From: Bermanella sp034112325
Lineage (GTDB): Bacteria > Pseudomonadota > Gammaproteobacteria > Pseudomonadales > Oceanobacteraceae
Direction: 5' to 3'
DNA: 64,000 nucleotides
Assembly (NCBI GenBank): GCA_034112325.1
Contig: JAWUVO010000108.1
Span: forward strand, 3,724-67,723
Shown here: piece after piece, positions 42,644-50,958 of the stretch
Layout: each line of letters opens with the position of its first letter
How positions within the stretch are numbered: position 1 is the first letter of the stretch
Program-made: the position numbers and the translations under genes
The notes under the pieces: model-generated
Told to the model about the DNA's origin: nothing
The model's input: the letters and a program-made list of their open reading frames with translations, nothing else
The model's database searches: none

Positions 42644-43075
42644 ATGTTTTTCCTAAAAGAACTTCCAACAAAAGCAATGCTTGATAAATACACAAGTGAT
42701 TTAACAAGTGGTGAGAAGAGCTCAATAACTGAAGCTCTTAGCATAATGCGACAAGCAAGCATTCTAGTAAGAAATATAGAAACCTATTTCTCTGCTCATG
42801 AACTTTCGCAACTAAGGTTTTTAATACTCATTGTTATTGATCGCGAGCCCGACAGAACCAGCCTCTATGCGCATGAAATAGCATCACGTTTAGACGTATC
42901 AAGGCCAGTATTAACAAGGACGTTAAAAAGATTAATTGAGGATGGTTTACTGACTTCGAGTAATGACAAAACCGATAAAAGGGCAAAAAAAATTGCACTG
43001 ACAAAAAAAGGGATTACTTGCTTATCCGAGGTTCTTCCTGGATATTTCAATGAAATAAGAAATTCAATGGGGTAA
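42644..43075 (+). CDS. MarR-family transcriptional regulator
   Basis: 143 residues with the MarR winged helix: HEIASRLDVSRPVLTRTLKRL (recognition helix near residues 80-100), EDGLLTSSNDKTDKRAKKIAL and LTKKG wing, and dimerisation helices at both ends. It probably represses its own operon through the palindrome at 42304-42321. Members of this family sense phenolics, peroxides or quinones. Neighbouring ABM enzyme fits a quinone or phenolic ligand. Confidence 0.9.
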   Translation: MFFLKELPTKAMLDKYTSDLTSGEKSSITEALSIMRQASILVRNIETYFSAHELSQLRFLILIVIDREPDRTSLYAHEIASRLDVSRPVLTRTLKRLIEDGLLTSSNDKTDKRAKKIALTKKGITCLSEVLPGYFNEIRNSMG

Positions 43076-43077
43076 AT

Positions 43078-43281
43078 ATGAAGAAAAAAATATTTAGGGT
43101 TATTTTAACTTGGGCGTGTGTTTATCCTATTGTGACATTACTAATTTTTACACTCACAACCCTAAATTTTCAATTACCCTTATGGCTACAAACTTTGGCA
43201 ATAACAACAATTTTAGTTCCTATCATGGTGCTAATGATTGCGCCGAAAGTAACTGTGACGATAGATAGAATAGCACAATAG
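43078..43281 (+). CDS. Small two-helix membrane protein
   Basis: 67 residues with two hydrophobic helices (about 8-28 and 33-55) joined by a short loop, and a Lys-rich N-terminus. Resembles DUF2798-like small membrane proteins in size and layout, but the assignment is not firm. Three bases after the MarR gene, so it belongs to the same operon. Role unknown. Confidence 0.65.
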   Translation: MKKKIFRVILTWACVYPIVTLLIFTLTTLNFQLPLWLQTLAITTILVPIMVLMIAPKVTVTIDRIAQ

Positions 43282-43284
43282 TCG

Positions 43285-43371
43285 GCACACAACACTGCGC
43301 TAAAGGTGGGACTGCGTAGCAGTGCGGGCCGAGCCCGTAGGGGTAACCTTTGATTGCTTAGTTATATATGC
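43285..43371 (-). repeat. attC-like integron recombination site behind the first GFA gene
   Basis: On the minus strand the ends GCATATATAAC and GTTGTGTGC can pair, with inner arms GCAATCAAAGGT and ACCTTTAGCGC. The first inner arm has one extra base, as in L'' of attC sites. Total length 87 bases, within the attC range (57-141). The stem between holds GGGCTCGGCCC and ACTGCTACGCAGT hairpins. It begins just after the stop of the GFA gene. No integrase gene is in the window, so an isolated attC or CALIN remnant is most likely. Confidence 0.55.
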
Positions 43372-43373
43372 GG

Positions 43374-43790
43374 TTACATTTCTGGTTCAAAAAAAGCCAT
43401 TATTTCAGCTGTTGTCATTTCCTTGGTTTCATTTGAAAAGCAGTAGTAGGTGGGTCGCATGTCACTAAAGTACTGCATATCCATCTCCAGTCCTTCCAAG
43501 TTTGAAAACATCCCAACTGGCATATTATATTCGCCGCTTTCTTTGAATTTATAAAACAAGTGAGTTCCACACTCGGTACAAAAACCACGAGATGCCCAAG
43601 GTGATGATTCATACATTTTGACTTTATCATCTCCTTCTATTTTCACTTCCGTACCACACTTAACAGCAAAAAATGGTGCTCCACCCCAAGTTCGACATGA
43701 TTGGCAATGGCACACCGTGAACTTAGGATTAACTTCCTCTGCAGTAATTTTTACAGTACCACAAAGGCAACTTGTTTCTGAATGCGACAT
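43374..43790 (-). CDS. GFA-family (glutathione-dependent formaldehyde-activating-like) zinc protein 1
   Basis: 138 residues with the GFA fold: SCLCGTVKITAEE, VCHCQSCRTWGGAPF and GFCTECGTHLFYKF supply the Cys pairs for two zinc ions. The family is common in integron cassettes. On the minus strand a GTTATATG core (43814-43821) lies 24 bases upstream of its ATG, and an attC-like site follows its stop. Proposed as a cassette gene. Enzyme activity is unknown for most members. Confidence 0.85.
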   Translation of the reverse strand: MSHSETSCLCGTVKITAEEVNPKFTVCHCQSCRTWGGAPFFAVKCGTEVKIEGDDKVKMYESSPWASRGFCTECGTHLFYKFKESGEYNMPVGMFSNLEGLEMDMQYFSDMRPTYYCFSNETKEMTTAEIMAFFEPEM

Positions 43791-44179
43791 TTTTATAACA
43801 CCTTAGTTGATAACATATAACGCCTAGCATTTACGAAAGTTTTGTAGCGAGGCACAAGCAGAAAACCTTCTAAATAACTCTGTGATTTACGCAACATACT
43901 TTTGTTACGTGTTTTTGTATAACTTTGACCATACATTCCAGTCATCCTCATTACGAAGGTAAACAAGTAACGGCAAATACGCCAGTTCGCTTAAATATGG
44001 AACAGCCAGTATTTTTTTATAACTTCGATAATTTTCCGAGTAGTCAGTAAATATGTTGTTTATTACAACACTAGCAACCTCAAGAGCCTCTCACTAGGTT
44101 CCCCATCGAAAATAAAACAAGCAGAAAAGCCCTTCCCATCGGGAGAAGTTCAAACCCCCTTGCTGGCACTTGTTGTACA
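43791..44179 (-). other. Gap between the two GFA genes with a startless ORF remnant
   Basis: 389 bases. On the minus strand 43905-44090 is open for 61 codons and reads like a protein end (FTDYSENYRSYKKILAVPYL, NEDDWNVWSKLYKNT), but its upstream stop leaves no ATG, so it is a remnant. The flank at 44063-44178 has complementary ends (TGTTGTAC and TTACAACA) like a long, weak attC. The rest is not assignable. Confidence 0.45.
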
Positions 44180-44575
44180 TTATTCGTGCGGGTGCTCATC
44201 GAATTGTTGTGCGTTGTCACCAATTTTGAACCAGCTTGGCTTTTCAGAAACGAATTCGTGAAATTTATTTTCGATTTCAAATTCAGTGTCTATACAGTTT
44301 GCATTTATTGGAAAAGAGTTCATTTCCGATAGTACTTCACCAAGTGAAGTACCGCAGACCGAACAAAAACATCGATCATATTTATACGGTGGCTCTGCTT
44401 TAAAGGTGATTATTTTGTCTCGACCAGTAGTAATCTTGAATTTTTCAGATTTAACAAAAGCTAACGAGCTTGTCCCAACTTTACGGCAGCGACTGCAATG
44501 ACACATGCCCATCATGCTGGGCTTTTCTTCCAATTCGAATTGAACCGCTTCACAGCAACAGCTTCCTTTGATCAT
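44180..44575 (-). CDS. GFA-family zinc protein 2
   Basis: 131 residues. Zinc Cys pairs: GSCCCEAVQFELEE, GMCHCSRCRKVG and CFCSVCGTSLG. AAAGGAG precedes its ATG. Upstream on the minus strand is GTTAGGC (44619-44613), a perfect match to the core site GTTRRRY found at the start of integron cassettes, 38 bases before the ATG. Only distantly related to the other GFA gene. Confidence 0.85.
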   Translation of the reverse strand: MIKGSCCCEAVQFELEEKPSMMGMCHCSRCRKVGTSSLAFVKSEKFKITTGRDKIITFKAEPPYKYDRCFCSVCGTSLGEVLSEMNSFPINANCIDTEFEIENKFHEFVSEKPSWFKIGDNAQQFDEHPHE

Positions 44576-45154
44576 CTTGGCTCCTTTAATAGATATTACT
44601 TGTTTTGTCAGAGCCTAACATAAGGCTGTATATTTAAACAGTATTTGGTGTGCTTGACAGTTTATTTTACGTCGTAAAATTTATTATAATCCATACGATT
44701 TATAGTAATTTCTTCAGTTTTCTAAATTCGCATATTTATTTATATTCAGATTCACCAGTACTGCATATATACAAACCAGGGCCCACTATGAATAATCACC
44801 GTGCCAAAGGCTTATCTCATGGCATTAAACGCTCTAGTCTTTTCATTTAGGATTTACATGGACAGCCATACTAGCGCTAGTAAGTCTGCACCAACTTAAA
44901 ATCTAGTACTTTAAGACTAGGTTTTTTATGTCCGTAATAAAACCCACAAAACTGTGTCACCGCCACTTACGATTGCGATGGATACTGCAACCTAACGACC
45001 CTGGTTGTGTAAGGAGTACACTTCCTGAAATTTCCAATCATTAATAAGAATACTGCCTGCGATACAGTATGGATTAAATACGTTTTAACTTGAATTCTGA
45101 CTGGTTGGTCAGTATCTTGCGGCGCAAGTATATTAAAATATTGGATTTTTTAAA
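44576..45154 (+). other. 579-base gap with hairpin repeat copy 2 and operator-like palindromes
   Basis: Holds the GCCTAAC core (44613-44619), an AT-rich stretch, the 12-bp palindrome ACTAGCGCTAGT (44869-44880), the hairpin repeat copy 2, a coding-like tail after it (TATYDCDGYCNLTTLVV and stop near 45022) without a start, and CTGAC-TGGTTG-GTCAG (45097-45112). The last may be an operator for the BMP gene at 45155. No other gene was seen. Confidence 0.5.
44890..44950 (+). repeat. Hairpin-containing repeat, copy 2
   Basis: CACCAACTTAAAATCTAGTACTTTAAGACTAGGTTTTTT followed by ATGTCCGTAATAAAACCCACA. The stem AAATCTAGT/ACTAGGTTT keeps pairing although its sequence differs from copy 1 (one G-U pair). 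Same order of hairpin, T-run and GTCCGTAATAAAACCCAC tail as the other copies. Confidence 0.8.
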
Positions 45155-46213
45155 ATGAGACATATTATCCTGACCTTTTGGTTGGTTTTTTTTGGCGCAC
45201 TGAGTAATGGATCTCCCTTAAAAGTGGCGTTTGTTTATGTTAGCCCTGTAGGTGATGCAGGGTGGAGCTATAGCCATGAGCTCGCTCGACAACATGTTAT
45301 TGAGGCATTTGGTGACGCTGTTGAAACTAAGATTATAGAATCTGTACCTGAAGGCCGTTCGGCAAGAGATGTGATTGCGGGCCTTGCCAAGAATAATGAC
45401 ATGGTATTCACAACATCCTGGGGGTATATGATCTCCACTGAACGTATTGCCGAACAGTATCCCAATGTTAAATTTGAGCATGCTACTGGCTTGCGCCGCG
45501 GAGATAACCTTTCAACCTATGCAACCCGAGCTTATCAGGCAAGATACTTGTCAGGCATGATTGCTGCTGAAAAAAGTAAAACCGAACGCCTTGGTTATGT
45601 AGCTGCATATGCAATACCTGAGGTTATTAGGGGGTTAAACGCTTTTACTCTAGGTGCTAAAAGCATCAAGCCCAATATTCAGGTCGAGGTTCAATGGACT
45701 AATGCTTGGTTTGCGCCTATTAAATCAAGAAAATTAACTCTAGAACTAATTGATAACGGTGCAGATGTTATTGCGCATCATGTGGACACCCCAACTCCTG
45801 TTGAAGTGGCACAAGAACGCGGTGTTCATGCCATTGGATACCATACAGATATGAGCGAGTTTGGACCCGACAGTCATTTAGTTTCTGTGGTTCATGATTG
45901 GGGGGAAATATATGCCAACCGAATTCAAGCCGTTATGGATGGTACTTGGTCTGCGAAAGACCTTTGGCCAGGGCTTAAACAAAATACATCCCATCTTGCA
46001 TCAATGAGCCCTCAACTTTCAGGCAGCATTGTAAACAAGGTGAATAGTAAAACAGCTGAGATCAAAGACGGTTCTTTTAATATTTTTTCAGGACCTATAA
46101 AGAATCACAAAGGTCGCTTGCGCGTCAAACCTGACAAAACTTTGAGTGATAATAAACTACTAAGGATGAACTGGTATGTAGAGGGAATCATTGGCGATTT
46201 AAAATTCTATTAA
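45155..46213 (+). CDS. BMP/PnrA-family periplasmic substrate-binding protein
   Basis: 352 residues. Signal peptide (about 1-20). Mature part fits the Bmp/PnrA fold: KVAFVYVSPVGDAGWSYSHE, MVFTTSWGYM, YVAAYAIPEVIRGLNAF, VQWTNAWFAP, ADVIAHHVDTPTPVEVAQE and LVSVVHDWGEIYANRI. Such proteins bind nucleosides for ABC import, but no permease or ATPase gene is nearby. It stands alone between hairpin repeats copies 2 and 3. May serve a transporter elsewhere, or be a receptor component. Confidence 0.88.
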   Translation: MRHIILTFWLVFFGALSNGSPLKVAFVYVSPVGDAGWSYSHELARQHVIEAFGDAVETKIIESVPEGRSARDVIAGLAKNNDMVFTTSWGYMISTERIAEQYPNVKFEHATGLRRGDNLSTYATRAYQARYLSGMIAAEKSKTERLGYVAAYAIPEVIRGLNAFTLGAKSIKPNIQVEVQWTNAWFAPIKSRKLTLELIDNGADVIAHHVDTPTPVEVAQERGVHAIGYHTDMSEFGPDSHLVSVVHDWGEIYANRIQAVMDGTWSAKDLWPGLKQNTSHLASMSPQLSGSIVNKVNSKTAEIKDGSFNIFSGPIKNHKGRLRVKPDKTLSDNKLLRMNWYVEGIIGDLKFY

Positions 46214-46553
46214 ATGATCATTAGCACCAAAATAAGTCAATGCCGCCAAGTAATGCGTCCACTTAGAGCGTGATTATAAAATAGGTTATACAGTATGCTT
46301 TTAGGTTTAGACAAATCTCTACCAACGTCTAAACCTAGTCCTTTTAGATTGGGTTTTTATGTTCGTAATAAAATCCACACCACCAATAGAAAGCTCGAAG
46401 TTCGATGTTAATGGCGTCTCCACAGCTTACGCCCTCAGTGTCTATTAAAAGGCGTATCTTGACTCTATGATTTGATTCTTTTGCACCTTAGACTATATTT
46501 ATAAATTGTAAATTATAAATTATTGATTTTTATCGTCATAATAAGGATATTGT
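46214..46553 (+). other. 340-base gap with hairpin repeat copy 3 arranged like an attenuator
   Basis: Contains AGGTTTAGAC (46303-46312), which can pair with GTCTAAACCT (46328-46337); the latter also overlaps the 5' arm of the hairpin repeat's terminator. After the repeat a coding-like tail (KFDVNGVSTAYALSVY, stop) runs to about 46451 without a start. Downstream is AT-rich with AAGGA at 46543 for the next gene. No other gene seen. Confidence 0.5.
46321..46380 (+). repeat. Hairpin-containing repeat, copy 3
   Basis: ACCAACGTCTAAACCTAGTCCTTTTAGATTGGGTTTTTATG then TTCGTAATAAAATCCACAC. The stem AAACCTAGTC/GATTGGGTTT has two G-U pairs, so the structure is kept although the sequence drifts. The most diverged copy of the three. 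Confidence 0.75.
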
Positions 46554-46751
46554 ATGATTGACCAATTAGAAGAGCTTATAGGGGCAGAAGACTTTGATTC
46601 TGCGGTAAAGGTTATTCCTACTTTGAAAGATCTGTTTCACGAAGTAAACGAAATAACTCGTACCTTAGACGATTTAAAATATATGCTGGACGAGCATGAT
46701 CCAGATTGTCAAAGAAAGTTAGATGATATAAAAATTCTAGTAGTTGGTTAA
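46554..46751 (+). CDS. Small acidic helical protein, unknown
   Basis: 65 residues, rich in Asp/Glu/Leu, predicted to be helical throughout. AAGGA 46543-46547 gives a plausible ribosome binding site, which supports it being a gene. No known family. Neighbours: hairpin repeat copy 3 upstream, DUF3047 gene downstream. Could be a small antitoxin- or chaperone-like protein, but nothing in sequence shows this. Confidence 0.5.
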   Translation: MIDQLEELIGAEDFDSAVKVIPTLKDLFHEVNEITRTLDDLKYMLDEHDPDCQRKLDDIKILVVG

Positions 46752-46873
46752 TGATGTAAGATGAGTTTGTAGTGTATGTTGTGCTGCAAGCTCTTTCGTT
46801 TAACCAACTATATTAATATTGAATTATTTGCACTTGAAGTGGTCAGATGCCTTATTAATATTGGAATAAAAAT

Positions 46874-47632
46874 ATGTTATCAACTAGTAAAGCCCCATTT
46901 AGCCAGTTTCCACTAAGCCAGTCACTTTTAAATAAGGCTTCATTAATTTGCCTGTTGTTATTTTCAGCATCGTCATTTTCTAGTGGTGCTCAAACCGTTC
47001 CCAGTATTTCATCTACCACACCTTCTTTACTAATCGCAGATTTTTCTACCGAGAACTTGAAAGATTGGCAGTCAAAATCTTTTGTGGGTGAAACTAAATA
47101 TACTATTGTACAAATAGATGAAAAAACGGCACTCAAGGCTCATAGTAAAAATTCGGCATCGGGCCTAGCTAAAGAGACTCGTATAGATTTACTAAAAACA
47201 CCGTTTGTTAACTGGTCTTGGAAAATTAATAATGGTTTGCCTGGTTTAAACGAAATTACAAAAGATGGTGATGATTATGCCGCGCGACTTTATGTAGTAA
47301 AAAGTGGAGGATGGAAAGTTTGGAATACCATCGCTTTAAACTATGTTTGGTCTAGTAACCAGTCAGCAGGTAGTACATGGAATAATGCCTTTGTAGGAGA
47401 CAATGCAAAAATGTTTTCGGTAAAAGGAAAAGAAGCAACAGTTGGTGTTTGGGCCACAGAAAAGCGTAATGTATACCAAGATCTTATTTTAATGTTTGGC
47501 GATAAAGGCACCGATAAAGATAATCAAGAAGCGTATCGATATCTAGATGCTGTAGCATTAATGACCGACACCGACAATAGCCAGTTAGAAGCTACCGCCT
47601 ATTATTCAGATATTTATTTTAGTGCTGACTAA
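46874..47632 (+). CDS. DUF3047-family periplasmic protein
   Basis: 252 residues with a signal region (to about 38). The mature domain shows NWSWKINNGLPGLNE, DGDDYAARLYVV, ALNYVWSSNQSAGSTW and YYSDIYFS, the DUF3047 signature. A beta-sandwich of carbohydrate-binding type is expected, function unknown. Single gene followed by the glutaredoxin-like gene, 60 bases away. Confidence 0.88.
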   Translation: MLSTSKAPFSQFPLSQSLLNKASLICLLLFSASSFSSGAQTVPSISSTTPSLLIADFSTENLKDWQSKSFVGETKYTIVQIDEKTALKAHSKNSASGLAKETRIDLLKTPFVNWSWKINNGLPGLNEITKDGDDYAARLYVVKSGGWKVWNTIALNYVWSSNQSAGSTWNNAFVGDNAKMFSVKGKEATVGVWATEKRNVYQDLILMFGDKGTDKDNQEAYRYLDAVALMTDTDNSQLEATAYYSDIYFSAD

Positions 47633-47692
47633 TAATGTTAAAATATATATTGTAATGTAAATTCTAATGTAAATAAAAAATAAGAGAATTAT

Positions 47693-48052
47693 ATGGCTCG
47701 CTTAATCTTATCAGAAACTAATCTACATGAAAAAATAAAGTCTAAAGTTGGTGGTGGTCATCAAGACGTAATTGATGAGGTTGTACATGCCATTAGTCAT
47801 AACGATGTAGTCGTGGTGGGTATGGGACAAAATCCTTTTTGTAGGTCTGCTAAAAAGAACTTAGATTCTAGCGGTGTTGAGTATCAGTATTTGGAATACG
47901 GTAGTTATTTTAGTCAGTGGAAGCCACGCTTAGCCTTAAAAATGTGGAGTGGTTGGGCAACCTTACCAATGATATTTGTGAAAGGGTCATTAATTGGTGG
48001 GAATCATGAATTGGCTAGATTACTTTCAACAGGTGAGCTTTCTAATATTTAA
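47693..48052 (+). CDS. Glutaredoxin-family protein, monothiol
   Basis: 119 residues. A thioredoxin-fold region from about 35: VVVVGMGQNPFCRSAKKNL with a single active Cys (Cys59-Arg-Ser-Ala; CxxC is missing), then LPMIFVKGSLIGGNHELARLL, the TVP/GG glutathione-binding part. Iron-sulfur or glutathione-linked redox role is likely, but the CRSA motif is not the usual CGFS. An extra N-terminal 30-residue segment is unlike typical Grx4. Confidence 0.82.
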   Translation: MARLILSETNLHEKIKSKVGGGHQDVIDEVVHAISHNDVVVVGMGQNPFCRSAKKNLDSSGVEYQYLEYGSYFSQWKPRLALKMWSGWATLPMIFVKGSLIGGNHELARLLSTGELSNI

Positions 48053-48115
48053 ACAACCTAACGCTTTAATAGTTATAATACATGTTAAATTTTATTCTTT
48101 TATTTTAAGGAGTTT

Positions 48116-48592
48116 ATGATGAAAACAGATTTGTCCGCTGGTGACATAATGACAAAAAATGTATTAATGGCTTATGAGGGCTGGTCTATCAAGCGGCTCT
48201 CTCAGTTTTTAATAAAGAATAAAATAAGTGGTGTTCCGGTTATAGCAAGTGATCATAGCTTGGTGGGAGTTGTTACCTTATCAGACGTGGTTAAGTTTGA
48301 GAGTAAGTCACAAGCTGAAAAAAGTGAACTTCTGAATGAAGTCTACGCCGAATTTGTTGGTCGGCAGTACGATGATGACTTGCAAGCTCAGATGATGTCT
48401 AAGGCTGGAGAAAATTGCACGGTTAACCAAATTATGACAAAACATGTTGTGCAGGTTGATGTGGCTACCAGCTTTCAAGAAGTAGCTTATATAATGTTGC
48501 AGAATGGTATTAGACGGGTGTTTGTTACAAAAAATAGCTTAATGAGTGGCGTGATTAGTGGCAGTAATATTTTAACCGCTATTGCAAAGTAG
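48116..48592 (+). CDS. CBS-domain protein
   Basis: 158 residues, two CBS domains (about 8-60 and 95-150): MTKNVLMAYEGWSIKRLSQF, GVPVIASDHSLVGVVTLSDV, VNQIMTKHVVQVDVATSFQE and RRVFVTKNSLMSGVISGSNIL. Likely binds adenine nucleotides as a sensor. AAGGAG precedes ATG 48116 by three bases; the next Met (48119) has better spacing. Convergent with the chemoreceptor gene. Confidence 0.9.
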   Translation: MMKTDLSAGDIMTKNVLMAYEGWSIKRLSQFLIKNKISGVPVIASDHSLVGVVTLSDVVKFESKSQAEKSELLNEVYAEFVGRQYDDDLQAQMMSKAGENCTVNQIMTKHVVQVDVATSFQEVAYIMLQNGIRRVFVTKNSLMSGVISGSNILTAIAK

Positions 48593-50827
48593 CTACTTGG
48601 TAATATTATCTATATTACTAAGCCACTGATTTTGCTGTTTAGTTATTTCGATTAAGGTATTTATATCTTTATTCAGAGAATCTAAATCTTTATCTATGCT
48701 GCCAGTTTTTATTTTTTCCTCATGGTTATTACTGATCAATAAATCAATTTCAGACTGTATTGAAAAAACAATCGATTCTACTTGCTCAGTAATATTTTTA
48801 TTTTCATTTATTAGCTGGTTAGCTTGACTAAGAGCCTCAACCGACTTATTAGACGCAGCGGTAAGGTTTTCAATTAGGTTTTTTATCTCTTGAGTACTTG
48901 CCTTGGTACGAGTTGCCAGTGTTCTAACTTCGTCGGCGACTACAGCAAAACCTCGTCCTTGTTCTCCTGCTCTCGCAGCTTCTATAGCTGCGTTAAGAGC
49001 TAGTAAGTTAGTTTGCTCTGCAATACTTTGAATAACTTCTAACGAAGTGACAATGCTAGAGGTATCGTCAGCCATTTCCGAAACGGATTGTTTAGCACTT
49101 GTAAACACACTTCCCAAGCTAGAGATTTGTTGATGTTGTTGGGCAAAAGTCTTCTGGCTAGTATTTTTTAAATCGTCAATTAATTCAATGTCTATATTAC
49201 TATCTCTAACGTTAATATTCCTAGATGCATCTTGTTTGGTCTTAATATTATTAGCGTCAGTATGTTGTTGATTACGACTAATTTTTAACCGTGTATGATT
49301 AATATTAGATAGCATTGATTGTAATAATTTTGGATTAGTAGATATTTCCTTTTGTTGACTCTTTATAGAGTTTTTAAACACATTTAATTTATTTTGCATA
49401 GCTAACTGATTTTCCTGACTCTCTACTAAAGTTGATTTTATAGATGAGATAGCAGTGGCTAATTCAGACGGTTGTAAAATGATGGGGCGAGAGATATTTT
49501 GTATTGTTAATATGTCTAAATTAGTAATATCAGTTAATGTTTGCTGTTGATTTAAACTGTCTCTAATGACCGTCCGTTTATTTAATAGCCAGCCTATTAT
49601 TAGACCTATTATTAAACTAATTAAAATTAAACCGTATAAAAAACCATTGTTAGTATATTGGGATAATAAGTTTTCTTGCTCTTGGTCTATTTCTGTCTGT
49701 TGTTCCAAAAAAAATGGTTCTGCAGTGAATAATGTATTTGCGTTGTTTTTATCTATTGTGGTAACCATATTCCACTTTAGACCAAATAATTTTATCGATT
49801 GAATTACCGCATAGTATTCGTTAGTAGATGTTGTCAGACTTATATAGTTATTGTCTGTAGTTAAAATACTTGGGTCGTTTAATTTTTTTTGTACTTCATT
49901 TACTAGTGCATTTTCTACCTCGTCTGGATTTGAATGGCTAGAGGTCATTAGTATATTATTTTGATCAAACAGATAAACATTTGCATGTTCAAATCCTTGG
50001 CTTCTTATTAATGGTTTAAATGCTTCGGTAGCTGTACGGAATATCAAAACTGCAGAAATTTTCTGTTGATTAAAAATTGGTGTCGCCATAAAGCCAGACT
50101 GTACTTGCATATATTCACTGAACTCAGTAAACAAGCTTTGCCCTTTAGCCAAGCGTAGCGCATGTTTAAAAGTAATTGCCAGTGGCGAGGTCGCAAGCTC
50201 AGGGCTGTATAAAGGGCTAGCGAAGTCGGTATTTTTATTCACGCTGTAAATCACATGGCCAGTTTTAGCGTCTAACAAATAAAGTTCGGCAAGTGCAAAC
50301 TGTTTAGCATAGTTACGATATATAGGGTGATAAAGGCTGTGTGCGCGGCTATAGCTTGTATTTAGCAAACTTTCATTCATTAGTGATTTGTTGGCCTGGT
50401 CAGGGTTGTTAGCTATAAAGTCAAATTGCAGTGCCTGAGTCATAAGGTCTAAACTTTTATTGGAAGAAGGTGTTAATGGCTCGGTAAGTGGCTCGCGCTC
50501 TTGTAGATAGCTATAAAAGGTATTGGCAAAGGCCTGGCTGGCGACTTGGCTCATGGTGGATTCGGCTAGAGTGAGTAATAGCTTGTTACGTTGTTGTAAA
50601 AAAAGGGTTAACTGCTGCTGCTTCTGCTTTAGTAATTGTGACAGCTTAGCAAAATACACCCGATCTGTTTGGCGTTTAATTTCGGCATCTAAGGCTTCAA
50701 CATTTGTAACGTTAACGTCTTTTATAGAAGCGTCATGCAGTGGCTGGGCAAAGTTATTTGCTGTTAAAAAAAGCAGCATTAACCCCAAGCATGTAAATCG
50801 CATAGTTTTTAAATATAGGTGTGACAT
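48593..50827 (-). CDS. Methyl-accepting chemotaxis protein with a large periplasmic sensor domain
   Basis: 744 residues. N-terminal signal/anchor (about 9-27), a 350-residue periplasmic sensor of dCache type (segments ALRLAKGQSLFTEFSEYMQV, ALVNEV), a second transmembrane helix (about 395-415), then linker and signalling domain with the conserved tip SIAEQTNLLALNAAIEAARAG and GFAVVADEVRTLATRT. C-terminal methylation helices flank it. No CheW-binding tail pentapeptide (NWETF type) is seen. Should detect a small molecule and signal to CheA. Alone, downstream of a LysR gene (same strand). Confidence 0.93.
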   Translation of the reverse strand: MSHLYLKTMRFTCLGLMLLFLTANNFAQPLHDASIKDVNVTNVEALDAEIKRQTDRVYFAKLSQLLKQKQQQLTLFLQQRNKLLLTLAESTMSQVASQAFANTFYSYLQEREPLTEPLTPSSNKSLDLMTQALQFDFIANNPDQANKSLMNESLLNTSYSRAHSLYHPIYRNYAKQFALAELYLLDAKTGHVIYSVNKNTDFASPLYSPELATSPLAITFKHALRLAKGQSLFTEFSEYMQVQSGFMATPIFNQQKISAVLIFRTATEAFKPLIRSQGFEHANVYLFDQNNILMTSSHSNPDEVENALVNEVQKKLNDPSILTTDNNYISLTTSTNEYYAVIQSIKLFGLKWNMVTTIDKNNANTLFTAEPFFLEQQTEIDQEQENLLSQYTNNGFLYGLILISLIIGLIIGWLLNKRTVIRDSLNQQQTLTDITNLDILTIQNISRPIILQPSELATAISSIKSTLVESQENQLAMQNKLNVFKNSIKSQQKEISTNPKLLQSMLSNINHTRLKISRNQQHTDANNIKTKQDASRNINVRDSNIDIELIDDLKNTSQKTFAQQHQQISSLGSVFTSAKQSVSEMADDTSSIVTSLEVIQSIAEQTNLLALNAAIEAARAGEQGRGFAVVADEVRTLATRTKASTQEIKNLIENLTAASNKSVEALSQANQLINENKNITEQVESIVFSIQSEIDLLISNNHEEKIKTGSIDKDLDSLNKDINTLIEITKQQNQWLSNIDNITK

Positions 50828-50958
50828 TACTTAGGTATAGGTCAATTTCTATACTTTTGGGGGCTAAAGCTAGATTATTAGTAGTTATAGGCGGCCATAT
50901 TTAAGGATCTGCGGCCTATATCAAAAAAACGGCGTTGCTTGACTATTTTACCACTAAT

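Noticed and set aside
43285..44619. A working integron with integrase
   Set aside because: No tyrosine recombinase gene of the IntI type is present in the window; only cassette-like remnants are claimed.
44650..44850. Small plus-strand open frame after the second GFA gene
   Set aside because: No ribosome binding site, low-complexity Phe/Ile/Tyr translation, and AT-rich composition; not a convincing gene.
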